From Acetobacteraceae bacterium (GTDB lineage Bacteria; Pseudomonadota; Alphaproteobacteria; Acetobacterales; Acetobacteraceae): a DNA stretch of 64,000 bases. Location: positions 1 through 64,000 of the forward strand of contig JAMXLO010000053.1 in NCBI GenBank assembly GCA_024280945.1, written 5' to 3'. Position 1 is the first letter of the stretch, and each line of letters opens with the position of its first letter. The translations under genes were made by a program, and so were the position numbers. The notes under the pieces are model-generated. The model saw only the letters and a program-made list of their open reading frames with translations, was not told the DNA's origin and did no database searches. Below, piece by piece: positions 53,073-60,812 of the stretch.

Positions 53073-53795
53073 GTGGTCCTGGTCCTCTGCGAGGGCTTCG
53101 ATCGCGCGGCGTTCTGGGCGGCTGGCCGCTTTCGCGAGCGTGGCATTGCCGTCGACGTGGTCACCGGAGACGACCTTGCCGCAGCCGAGTGCTGGGATCA
53201 CCGGCTCGGCGCGGCAGGCGTTTCGCTCAGCATCCAGCTCCGTGACGGACGTCGCGTCGTTGGGGACGATACGCGTGGGGTGTTCAATCGATTGTCGTAT
53301 CTGCCGAACGCATGGCTGCAACGGATCGGCGGTCCGGATCGCGACTACGCTCTGCAGGAGATGTACGCGCTCTACCTCAGTTGGCTGCACAGCCTCAAAG
53401 GTCCGGTGGTGAATCCCGCCACGCCGCAGGGTCTGTGCGGCAACTGGCGGCATCCATCGATGTGGATGGTGTTGGCGGGACGCGCAGGCTTGCCTTGCGC
53501 CCCTTATCAACTATCGAGCGACGACGATCCGGCGCTCACCTGGCAGGCGCGCTCGACGCCGGCGCCTATGACGGCCTTCCTTGCTGGGCACCACGTCGTG
53601 GCTCCGGCATTGCCGATTGGATTGCACGAGGCATGCCGTCGGCTGGCAAGCCTCGCCGGCGTCAGATTGCTCGGGATCGACTTCGCACCGGCTGGCAGTG
53701 GCGGCTGGCACTTCACCGGCGCGTCGGTGATGCCTGACCTGATTGCCGGCGGCGACGCACTGATCGACGCGTTGATCGAGGTGCTGCACGCATGA
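53073..53795 (+). CDS. Degenerate ATP-grasp (RimK-like) homologue
   Basis: 240 residues from a GTG at 53073, 6 bases after the repeat-protein stop. The N-terminal MVLVLCEGFDRAAFWAAGRF and GVFNRLSYLPNAWL resemble the pre-ATP-grasp domain of RimK/MvdD-type ligases (compare MILLCGIPSESPLA and GVYVRLMDDRLLP in the next gene). The C-terminal LLGIDFAPAGSGGWHFTGASVMPDLIAGG occupies the place of the catalytic ExN segment but reads GAS instead of EVN, and the central nucleotide-binding region is short. It is probably a non-catalytic partner or recognition subunit. Its stop overlaps the next start (ATGA at 53792-53795). Confidence 0.7.
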   Translation: MVLVLCEGFDRAAFWAAGRFRERGIAVDVVTGDDLAAAECWDHRLGAAGVSLSIQLRDGRRVVGDDTRGVFNRLSYLPNAWLQRIGGPDRDYALQEMYALYLSWLHSLKGPVVNPATPQGLCGNWRHPSMWMVLAGRAGLPCAPYQLSSDDDPALTWQARSTPAPMTAFLAGHHVVAPALPIGLHEACRRLASLAGVRLLGIDFAPAGSGGWHFTGASVMPDLIAGGDALIDALIEVLHA

Positions 53796-54712
53796 TCCTG
53801 CTCTGCGGCATTCCAAGCGAAAGTCCGCTCGCCATGGTGGCTGCGGCGCTCGATGCGATGGGCGCTGGCTACCGCATGCTGAACCAGCGCAAGGTCGCCG
53901 ACTACGCGATCGCATGGCAGATCGACGGCGGGCACGTAGACGGCACTCTGCGGCTGGAGAACGAGACGCACCGTCTCGCCGATATCGATGGTGTCTATGT
54001 CCGGCTGATGGACGATCGGCTGCTCCCGGAATTGCAGGACGAGCCGGAGAATTCGCCGGCACGTCGCCACGCGCGCGCATTCCACGAGGCACTGTATCGC
54101 TGGCTCGAACTCGCGCCTGGCCGCATCGTCAATCGCTCCGAGCCGCAAGGATCCAATGGATCGAAGCCTTACCAGGCGCAATTGATCGCGCAATACGGCT
54201 TCGACATTCCCGAAACGCTGATCACCAATGACCCGGCACGCGTGCAAGACTTTCAGAAGCAGCACGGCGCATTGATCTACAAATCGATCAGCGGTGTCCG
54301 ATCGATCGTGCATCAGTTGACTGAACCTGACATGGAGCGGCTGGAACACATCCGTTGGTGTCCGGTGCAGTTCCAGGCGCTGATCCCTGGCATCGATATG
54401 CGTGTCCACGTGATCGGCGCGGAGGTCTTCGCCACCGAAATCATCAGCGACCGGCTGGACTATCGCTATGCCCGCCGCAACGGCGGATCCGCCTCGCTGC
54501 GCGCCGCGGACCTGCCATCTGACCTCGCGGCACGCTGCATCGCCGTAACCCGCGGCCTTGGCCTCGCCTTCGCCGGCATCGATCTCAGGCTCACACCCGA
54601 CGGCCGGGTGGTTTGCTTCGAGGTCAATCCTTGCCCGGCGTTCTCGTTCTATGAGGCAAATACCGAGCAGCCGATCGCTGAGGCAGTCGCGCGGTATCTC
54701 GCAGGAGCCTGA
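53792..54712 (+). CDS. ATP-grasp ligase (RimK/MvdD-like)
   Basis: 306 residues. A pre-ATP-grasp domain (about 1-110) is followed by the ATP-grasp fold: SNGSKPYQAQLIAQYGFDIPET, GALIYKSISGVRSIV with the ATP-binding lysine, QFQALIPGIDMRVHVIG, and GIDLRLTPDGRVVCFEVNPCPAF with the Mg-binding ExN. Enzymes of this type activate a carboxylate as acyl phosphate and join it to an amine or hydroxyl, as in RimK glutamate ligation or graspetide macrocyclisation. Coupled to the degenerate paralogue and the Lys/Glu repeat protein, it likely modifies that protein's side chains or ends. The reaction is not known. Confidence 0.82.
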   Translation: MILLCGIPSESPLAMVAAALDAMGAGYRMLNQRKVADYAIAWQIDGGHVDGTLRLENETHRLADIDGVYVRLMDDRLLPELQDEPENSPARRHARAFHEALYRWLELAPGRIVNRSEPQGSNGSKPYQAQLIAQYGFDIPETLITNDPARVQDFQKQHGALIYKSISGVRSIVHQLTEPDMERLEHIRWCPVQFQALIPGIDMRVHVIGAEVFATEIISDRLDYRYARRNGGSASLRAADLPSDLAARCIAVTRGLGLAFAGIDLRLTPDGRVVCFEVNPCPAFSFYEANTEQPIAEAVARYLAGA

Positions 54713-54713
54713 A

Positions 54714-55196
54714 TTACTCCGGCGGCGCCTCTTGCCACCGATAGCGGAAGTCACAGTGACTGGCCCCGCCCATCAAGGTCTGGGTTCGCTCGAGCTTCAG
54801 CCGTGGATCATAGCCTTCGCAGAACGCACCATCGCGATTGCACGACAGGAGTGCGCCGAGTTCCGCCAGACCCATGGCGCGATACATCTCGGCATAGCGG
54901 CAGCGCGTCACGTTGAAGTGGAATTCGCTGTCGGTGGCCGCCAACACATCGATGTGCAACGCATCCTCGGCCGTCCAACGCGGCTGGATGGCGCGGAACG
55001 AGTCGAGGCTTGGCTCGCCGCCCGGGGCCTGCTTCGCCATTTCTGCCGCCGCCTTCCTGGCAAGCTTGACAACCGCACCGGACAGGATGCGCTTCGCCGC
55101 CGCCTCGCCAAGCTCTGCCTTCATCTCGTCGAAGATGCCCTTGGCGAACGCCGCCTCGATGCGGCGTTGCGTCAGGATTGGCAGCGCCTCAGTCAT
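54714..55196 (-). CDS. L-2-amino-thiazoline-4-carboxylic acid hydrolase-like protein
   Basis: 160 residues from the ATG at 55196 (MTEALPILTQRRIEAAFAKG). The C-terminal CNRDGAFCEGYDPRLKLERTQTLMGGASHCDFRYRW has the conserved cysteine and histidine pattern of the ATC-hydrolase family. The first described member hydrolyses 2-aminothiazoline-4-carboxylate to S-carbamoylcysteine. Many homologues occur next to unrelated catabolic genes, so substrate is open. Its start overlaps the end of the acyl-CoA dehydrogenase gene by 8 bases, so they form an operon. Confidence 0.8.
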   Translation of the reverse strand: MTEALPILTQRRIEAAFAKGIFDEMKAELGEAAAKRILSGAVVKLARKAAAEMAKQAPGGEPSLDSFRAIQPRWTAEDALHIDVLAATDSEFHFNVTRCRYAEMYRAMGLAELGALLSCNRDGAFCEGYDPRLKLERTQTLMGGASHCDFRYRWQEAPPE

Positions 55197-56250
55197 CGTC
55201 CCGCTCGGGCGCCACGGCGCGAAACCGCGCACGGTGCACCATAGGCGAACCATACAGCGGCGCCAGCACCATCGCCTTGCGCAGGAACAGGCCGATATCG
55301 TAGGCGTCGGTGTAGCCGATACCGCCATGCAACTGGATGCATGTGCGCGTCACCACCATGGCGGCGTCCGATGCACGCACCTTGGCGCGCGAGACCGCCG
55401 CGCGGCGCTGTGCGAGGGTCGGCGCATTGTCCAGCGCATAGGCCGCGGACCCCACGGTGGCCCGGGTCAGCGAGATCTGGATCTCCATGTCGGCAGCGCG
55501 ATGCTGCAGTGCCTGAAAGCTCCCGATCTTGCGGCCGAACTGCTCGCGCGTCTTCATGTAGTCGAGCGTGATCTTGAAGGCGCGGTCCATCAGGCCGAAC
55601 AGATAGGCGGAACTGGCCATGATGGCGTGCTCCAGCGCCTCTTCGGCATCGCCGTCGATCGCCTCTGCCGGCGCACCATCGAAGGTCAGTGTACCGAAGT
55701 TACCGCCGTCCTGCGTCTGCTGCAGTTCCAGGGAAACGCCCGGTGCATCGCGTTGCACCAATGCGAGGCCACCTGGCACGGTCACCAGGAACGCATCGGC
55801 GCCGGCCGCCATCGGCACGAACATCTTGCGTCCGCTGAGCCGGCCATCGCGCAGCACCGTGTCTCCGGTCACCTCTATGCTGTTCGGCTTTTCCTGCCAG
55901 GCCGCGAGCACGATGCGCTCGCCGGCCAGCACCGGCGCGAGCTGATCGGGCGGCAACAGCGACGCCGCCATCGCTGCGGGGATCAGCGGCTCCGGCACCA
56001 GCGCGGCCCCCAGCTCTTCAGCCAGGCCACAGAACTCGCGTGCACCGAGGCCGGAGCCGCCGTCGCTTTCGGGTATGCGCAATCCGAGCCAACCCATCTC
56101 GCACATCTCGCGCCAGGTTGCGCGATCGAAACCGGGTTCGGTGAACCGCAGCGTCCGGATCCGCGTGAAATCGCCTTGGCGCGGCGCAATCCCCGCCGCG
56201 CTGTCCTTCAGCATCTGAAGATGTTCGAGCGGATCCATTATCTCCGGCAT
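55189..56250 (-). CDS. Acyl-CoA dehydrogenase family protein
   Basis: 353 residues, slightly shorter than typical. The C-terminal domain is well kept: KTREQFGRKIGSFQALQHRAADM and CIQLHGGIGYTDAYDIGLFLRKA. The N-terminal helical domain (EMGWLGLRIPESDGGSGLG) is present. The central beta domain lacks a standard FCxTEP segment but has LAAWQEKPNS, so it belongs to the divergent group often found in steroid, aromatic or CoA-thioester pathways. It is 7 bases downstream of the CoA-transferase beta-type gene, which makes a CoA-thioester substrate certain in kind but not in identity. Confidence 0.88.
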   Translation of the reverse strand: MPEIMDPLEHLQMLKDSAAGIAPRQGDFTRIRTLRFTEPGFDRATWREMCEMGWLGLRIPESDGGSGLGAREFCGLAEELGAALVPEPLIPAAMAASLLPPDQLAPVLAGERIVLAAWQEKPNSIEVTGDTVLRDGRLSGRKMFVPMAAGADAFLVTVPGGLALVQRDAPGVSLELQQTQDGGNFGTLTFDGAPAEAIDGDAEEALEHAIMASSAYLFGLMDRAFKITLDYMKTREQFGRKIGSFQALQHRAADMEIQISLTRATVGSAAYALDNAPTLAQRRAAVSRAKVRASDAAMVVTRTCIQLHGGIGYTDAYDIGLFLRKAMVLAPLYGSPMVHRARFRAVAPERDDD

Positions 56251-56257
56251 GGCCCGC

Positions 56258-56923
56258 TCAGGCGCTGCGATGCAGCGGTGCGTCGGTGCGCGCCTGCAAT
56301 GCGTCGAATGTCAGTCCCGGCGCCATGTCTATCACCACGAAGCCACGATCGGTGACATCCAGCACGGCGAGGTTGGTGTAGACCCGCTTCACCGCGCCCA
56401 CCGCGGTCAGCGGATAGGAGCAGCGCTGCACCAGCTTCGACGTGCCGTCCTTCGTCGTGTGTTCCATCAGCACCCACAGCCGCTTTGCTCCGGCGGCGAG
56501 GTCCATCGCGCCGCCCACCGCGGGCGCCGTGTCGTTCTCGGATGTCGCCCAGTTGGCGATGTCGCCATTCTCCGCCACCTGGAACGCACCGAGCACGCAG
56601 AGGTCGAGATGCCCGCCGCGGATCATCGAGAAGCTGTCGGCGTGGTGGCAGAAGCTGCCGCCTTGGCGCAGTGTCACGTACTGCTTGCCGGCGTTGATCA
56701 GCCACGGATCGATTTTTTCCCGCGGCGGTGCCGGCCCCATGCCCAACACGCCGTTCTCGGAATGGAAGATCACCTCGCGATCGAGCGGCACATGGTCGGC
56801 GATGGCCGTCGGAATGCCGATGCCGAGATTGACGTACCATCCTTCGGGGATGTCCCGCGCGACTCGCGCGGCCATTTCGACGCGGCTCAGGGGCTTGAAA
56901 TCGGTCGCTGCTGTATCAGGCAT
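56258..56923 (-). CDS. CoA-transferase, subunit B (3-oxoacid CoA-transferase type)
   Basis: 221 residues from the ATG at 56923 (AAGGACAACG upstream). Family I beta-subunit features are GWYVNLGIGIPTAIADHV, the catalytic glutamate in FHSENGVLGMGP, and GGHLDLCVLGAFQVAENGDIANW. With the subunit A gene at 57624 it would move CoA from succinyl-CoA or acetyl-CoA to a 3-oxo or other acid. Normally the A and B genes are adjacent. Here a Uma2 gene and a 96-base gap separate them. Confidence 0.93.
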   Translation of the reverse strand: MPDTAATDFKPLSRVEMAARVARDIPEGWYVNLGIGIPTAIADHVPLDREVIFHSENGVLGMGPAPPREKIDPWLINAGKQYVTLRQGGSFCHHADSFSMIRGGHLDLCVLGAFQVAENGDIANWATSENDTAPAVGGAMDLAAGAKRLWVLMEHTTKDGTSKLVQRCSYPLTAVGAVKRVYTNLAVLDVTDRGFVVIDMAPGLTFDALQARTDAPLHRSA

Positions 56924-56933
56924 CGTTGTCCTT

Positions 56934-57527
56934 TCAGCGAAACAGTGTCGCGGCCTGGATGCGCACACCGGGCAGCATTTCCGGCTCGAGGACGCCGTCC
57001 CGGGCGACGCGTGTGATTGCCGCATAGCCGTTGGCGCCGGGCTGACGACAGACTTCGACTTCTCCGGCGTTCAGATCAATGATCCAGAGCTCCGGTATGG
57101 CATGGCGTGCATACAGGGCGCGCTTCACGGCGCGGTCATAGTTCAGGCTCGTATCGGCCACCTCGATCAGCAGCAGAGCGTCAGACGGCAGGGGGTGGGC
57201 GTCTCTATAGAAATCCGGCCGTGACCTGAGCAACGCGAAGTCCGGCTCCGGCTCGCTGAAGTCATCAAGCCGCACGGGGCCTTGCACTGCCACGATGGCA
57301 CGGTCACCGACGGTCTGGACCAGGGAATGAGTGAGCTGATTCACGGTCCCTTGGTGATAACTGCCGGTCGGCGACATGGCGACCAGCTCTCCCTCGATCA
57401 GCTCGACACGGTCGCGTTCGCCGAGAATGCCGACTTCGCCCATCCGGTGGTACTCGGTCACCGTGATCGGGCGGCGTGTCACCCAGGGGTTGGCCGCCAA
57501 GAGGCGCGGCTCATCGAGCATGGTCAT
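56934..57527 (-). CDS. Uma2 family (DUF820) restriction-endonuclease-fold protein
   Basis: 197 residues. The Uma2 fold is visible: ITVTEYHRMGEVGILGERDRVELIEGELVAMSPTG, then PEPDFALLRSRPDFY and LLLIEVADTSLNYDRAVKRALYARHAIPELWIID. The PD-(D/E)xK-like catalytic residues are in EPDFALL and LIEVADTSLNYDR..K. Such genes are common in cyanobacteria and scattered elsewhere, and often spread in paralogous families; function is not known. It separates the two CoA-transferase subunit genes, which suggests insertion. It has its own ATG at 57527. Confidence 0.87.
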   Translation of the reverse strand: MTMLDEPRLLAANPWVTRRPITVTEYHRMGEVGILGERDRVELIEGELVAMSPTGSYHQGTVNQLTHSLVQTVGDRAIVAVQGPVRLDDFSEPEPDFALLRSRPDFYRDAHPLPSDALLLIEVADTSLNYDRAVKRALYARHAIPELWIIDLNAGEVEVCRQPGANGYAAITRVARDGVLEPEMLPGVRIQAATLFR

Positions 57528-57623
57528 TTCCTTTCTGACGGAACAGTAGGTCCGATCAGAGGGGAGGTATAGGTGTGCCGTGGACAGGGCGCGCGCGGGT
57601 CGGGCACCTATGGACAGGACGCG

Positions 57624-58307
57624 TCAGAACCCCGTCGGGTCACCGTACGGCACGTGCAATACACGATCCACGAAGATACCTGGCGTCACCACGTGATCGG
57701 GATCGATCTCACCCAGCTCGCGCAGGTGCTGTGTCTGCACGATGGTCAGGTTTGACGCCATCGCGATCACCGGATTGAAGTTACGGCCTGACTCGCGGAA
57801 CGTCAGATTGCCCCAGCGATCAGCCTCCCACGCTTCGACCAGGCCCACATCCCCGACCAGGGCCCGCTCCATGACAAAGGCGCGCCCGTCGAACTCACGC
57901 GTCTCCTTCCCCATCGCCATCTTCGTGCCGACGCCGGTCGCGGTGTAGAACGCCGGCACGCCGGCGCCGGCGGCGCGCATCCGTTCGGCGAGCGTCCCCT
58001 GCGGCACGATCTCCAACTCGATCTTGCCTGCGCGGTACAACGTCTCGAACACCACAGGATCAGACGATCGCGGGAACGAGCAGATGATCTTGCGCACTCG
58101 TCCCAGCTCCATCAGCCGCGCCAGGCCGACATGTCCGACGCCGGCATTGTTGGCGGCGACGGTCAGATCGGTGGCACCCTGCTCGATCAGCCCGTCGATC
58201 AGCGCGTTTGGCTGGCCCACAGCACCGAAGCCACCGATCAGCACGGTCGATCCGTCCTTGATGTCGGCCATCGCTTCGGCCATCGATTGCACAATCTTGT
58301 CGATCAT
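57624..58307 (-). CDS. CoA-transferase, subunit A (3-oxoacid CoA-transferase type)
   Basis: 227 residues. The N-terminal GSTVLIGGFGAVGQPNALIDGL is the CoA-binding glycine pattern of family I alpha subunits. SFPRSSDPVVFETLYRAGKIELEIVPQGTLAERMRAAGAGVPAFYTATGVGT continues the match. It pairs with subunit B at 56258-56923. The first gene of the operon. The upstream 244 bases to the divergent binding-protein gene contain a short cyclase-like remnant. Confidence 0.93.
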   Translation of the reverse strand: MIDKIVQSMAEAMADIKDGSTVLIGGFGAVGQPNALIDGLIEQGATDLTVAANNAGVGHVGLARLMELGRVRKIICSFPRSSDPVVFETLYRAGKIELEIVPQGTLAERMRAAGAGVPAFYTATGVGTKMAMGKETREFDGRAFVMERALVGDVGLVEAWEADRWGNLTFRESGRNFNPVIAMASNLTIVQTQHLRELGEIDPDHVVTPGIFVDRVLHVPYGDPTGF

Positions 58308-58451
58308 TCGTGAGAGTTCCTCCGCAGCACCCGGCGCCGTCTACGCCGATGTTGCGGCAAGCCGCCGCGGGCGCCAATAGCGGCTCCACCACCTTAGCAA
58401 ACCTGCTGCGTGTTCGTGTGACTTGTGTCGGCTGCCCTTTGGCAAGCCACC

Positions 58452-58508
58452 TTGATCGAACGCCGGCATGCGGCGATCCTCGCAGCCGATGTTGCCGGCT
58501 GTCACCGG
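58452..58508 (+). pseudogene. Remnant of a class III adenylate/guanylate cyclase N-terminus
   Basis: The plus strand encodes LIERRHAAILAADVAGCHR, nearly the ERRLAAILAADVVGYSRLM opening of class III cyclase domains frequent in alphaproteobacteria. Similarity stops after about 19 codons. It is therefore a broken fragment in the upstream region of the binding-protein gene. The match is short, so chance cannot be excluded. Confidence 0.4.
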
Positions 58509-58551
58509 CAAGCACGGACCGAAAGCAATAGCAACGATAAGGGAGGCAACG

Positions 58552-60114
58552 ATGCGTCGTCGGGAGTTACTGAAGGCTTTACCCCTGCTGATGGCCCCCG
58601 CAGTGGCACGCGCCGAGACACGGCCGTTGCGGTTCATACCGAACGCCAATCTTTCAGCGATCGACCCCATCTGGACCACCGCGTTGGTGGCTCAGGAGCA
58701 TGGATATCTGGTCTTCGACACGCTGTACGGGATCGACGCCACCAGCCAATTGCGGCCGCAGATGTGCGCTGGGCACGAACTGTCGGACGACAAGCTGACG
58801 TGGACCTTCACACTGCGTGACGGGCTGATGTTCCACGACGGCGAGAAGGTACTGGCGAAAGATTGCGTGACGTCGCTGCGGCGCTGGGGTTCTCGCGACT
58901 CATTCGGCCAGGTCCTGATGGCAGCGACCAATGATATCGTCGTCATCGATGACCGGCGTTTTCAGATAAGGCTGAAGAAGCCATTCAGCCAAATGCTGTA
59001 CGGGCTCGGCGCACGCAACTGCTTCATGATGCCCGAGAGAATGGCGACGACCCCGTCATCCGAGCAGGTCAAGGAGGCCGTCGGATCGGGGCCGTACCGG
59101 TTCCTGCCAGACGAATGGGTTTCCGGTGCGCACGCGGGCTACGCGCGGTTTGACCGCTATGTGCCGCGACAGGAACCGCCAAGCTTCTATGCGGGCGGCA
59201 AGGTGGCGAAGTTCGAGCGGATCGAATGGATCGTGCAGCCGGACGAGGCGACTGCCGCTGCCGCTCTGCAGAAGGGCGAGGTGGACTGGGTCGAGCAGCC
59301 GCTCATCGATCTCTGCCCGATGTTGAAGAGATCGCCTGACGTCGTGGTCAAGGTGATTGATCCATTCGGGTGGCAACCGATTCTGCAGCTCAATCATCTG
59401 CACCCGCCGTTCAACAATGCGAAGCTGCGCCTCGCGCTGCTGCCGGCGATCGATCAGAAAGTCTTCGTCGCCTCGGTGATCGGCGACCAATCCGACCTCG
59501 GCCGCCTGCCGGCGGGCTATTTTTGCGAAGGCCAGCCGATGGCGAGCCACGCGGGACTCGAGGTCCTGACAAAGCCACGCAGCCTCGAAGTAGCGAAGGA
59601 GCTGGTGACGAAGTCGGGTTACGCTGGCGAGAAAGTGGTCATGCTGTCGCCGAGCGACCGGCCGGTGTACAGCCAGATGGCGCAGGTCGCCCGCGAGCTG
59701 TTTCTGAAGCTGGGCTTGAATGTGGACTTCCAGCCGATGGATTGGGGCACCCTTATCTCCCGCAGGACCAGCCGGAGCGCGGTAGACCAGGGTGGCTGGA
59801 GCACCTTCACGACCGCGCTGGACGGGATGACGATCAACAACCCTGGCAGCAACTTCGCCCTGCGCGGCAGTGGTGAGAAAGCCTGGTTCGGGTGGCCTGA
59901 CGATCCGAAGCTCGAGTCATTGCGCGCGGCCTGGTTCGAGGCGCCTGACCTGAAGGCGCAAAAGGCGATCACCGAACAGGTCCAGCTGGAAGCGCTACAA
60001 ACCGTGCCCTACATCCCGCTCGGGCAGATTTTCCAGCCGACAGCGTTCAGGTCGAACATCCAGGGCCACGTGAATGGGCCTTTCGCGTTATTCTGGAGCG
60101 TGCACCGAACCTGA
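58552..60114 (+). CDS. ABC transporter substrate-binding protein, family 5
   Basis: 520 residues from the ATG at 58552, with GGGAGG 5 bases upstream. A twin-arginine-like signal (MRRRELLKALPLLMAPAVARA) precedes the SBP_bac_5 domain: NANLSAIDPIWTTALVAQEHGY, LTWTFTLRDGLMFHDGEKV, VGSGPYRFLPDEW. It is a paralogue of the 49708-51297 protein along its whole length, down to the C-terminal LFWSVHRT versus LFWGVRRT. No ABC permease is adjacent. Confidence 0.93.
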   Translation: MRRRELLKALPLLMAPAVARAETRPLRFIPNANLSAIDPIWTTALVAQEHGYLVFDTLYGIDATSQLRPQMCAGHELSDDKLTWTFTLRDGLMFHDGEKVLAKDCVTSLRRWGSRDSFGQVLMAATNDIVVIDDRRFQIRLKKPFSQMLYGLGARNCFMMPERMATTPSSEQVKEAVGSGPYRFLPDEWVSGAHAGYARFDRYVPRQEPPSFYAGGKVAKFERIEWIVQPDEATAAAALQKGEVDWVEQPLIDLCPMLKRSPDVVVKVIDPFGWQPILQLNHLHPPFNNAKLRLALLPAIDQKVFVASVIGDQSDLGRLPAGYFCEGQPMASHAGLEVLTKPRSLEVAKELVTKSGYAGEKVVMLSPSDRPVYSQMAQVARELFLKLGLNVDFQPMDWGTLISRRTSRSAVDQGGWSTFTTALDGMTINNPGSNFALRGSGEKAWFGWPDDPKLESLRAAWFEAPDLKAQKAITEQVQLEALQTVPYIPLGQIFQPTAFRSNIQGHVNGPFALFWSVHRT

Positions 60115-60350
60115 AAGCATGCAACGAAGGACCGGTTCGCAGGCTGCAATGAGGCCGAAGCTGGGCCTGCCCCGCCGACATGATAATGTGTTCCACTCAG
60201 TGGTGTTTGATTATCAACCAGCTGCGAGGAGCACTTAGCTTCCCGCCCGGTCCCCGCTCGTCGTAGATCCGGTGATTCGCGATTGGAGAAACCCCGCTGG
60301 TGGATGGAACCACCGAGGTCTATGATCTGCGGCGAAGGGAGGATATGGCC

Positions 60351-60809
60351 ATGAACGCAGCAAAGGGCTTCGTCATACCTGCGGGCGGCGGGAAGCAAAT
60401 CGACTCGCCGACGCCCGGTCGCTCGTTTTACCTGAAGCTCCTCGGACACGAGACCAATGAAAGCATCATGATGTTCGAGGAGACCCTGCCGCCGGGCACC
60501 ACGAGTCTCCATCATCTGCACCACGACAGCGATGAGGTCGCCTGGATCATTGCTGGTGAACTCACCTTCAAGATCGGGGATGAAGTGACGGTCGGCGGTC
60601 CTGGAACATGCGCGTTCATGCCGCGCAGCATTCCGCATGCCTGGAAGAATACCGGCAGCGAGCCCGCACGGGCGCTGTTTCTCTACACTCCCGCTGCCGC
60701 GGGAAGCCTCATCGAGGAACTCGGGGAAAATCGCCCGACGAATGACGATGAACGTGCCGAGTTCTTCGCGCGCCATCGCTGGGAGGTGGTCGGCGCAAAC
60801 CCGCTCTGA
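60351..60809 (+). CDS. Cupin domain-containing protein
   Basis: 152 residues from the ATG at 60351 with GGGAGG 8 bases upstream. A single cupin barrel is shown by TSLHHLHHDSDEVAWIIAGELTFKIG (metal histidines and glutamate) and PRSIPHAWKNTG (third histidine). Cupins of this size are dioxygenases, isomerases or ligand-binding proteins; the substrate is unknown. It converges on the TRAP transporter genes, only 3 bases from the DctM-type stop. Confidence 0.87.
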   Translation: MNAAKGFVIPAGGGKQIDSPTPGRSFYLKLLGHETNESIMMFEETLPPGTTSLHHLHHDSDEVAWIIAGELTFKIGDEVTVGGPGTCAFMPRSIPHAWKNTGSEPARALFLYTPAAAGSLIEELGENRPTNDDERAEFFARHRWEVVGANPL

Positions 60810-60812
60810 CCA

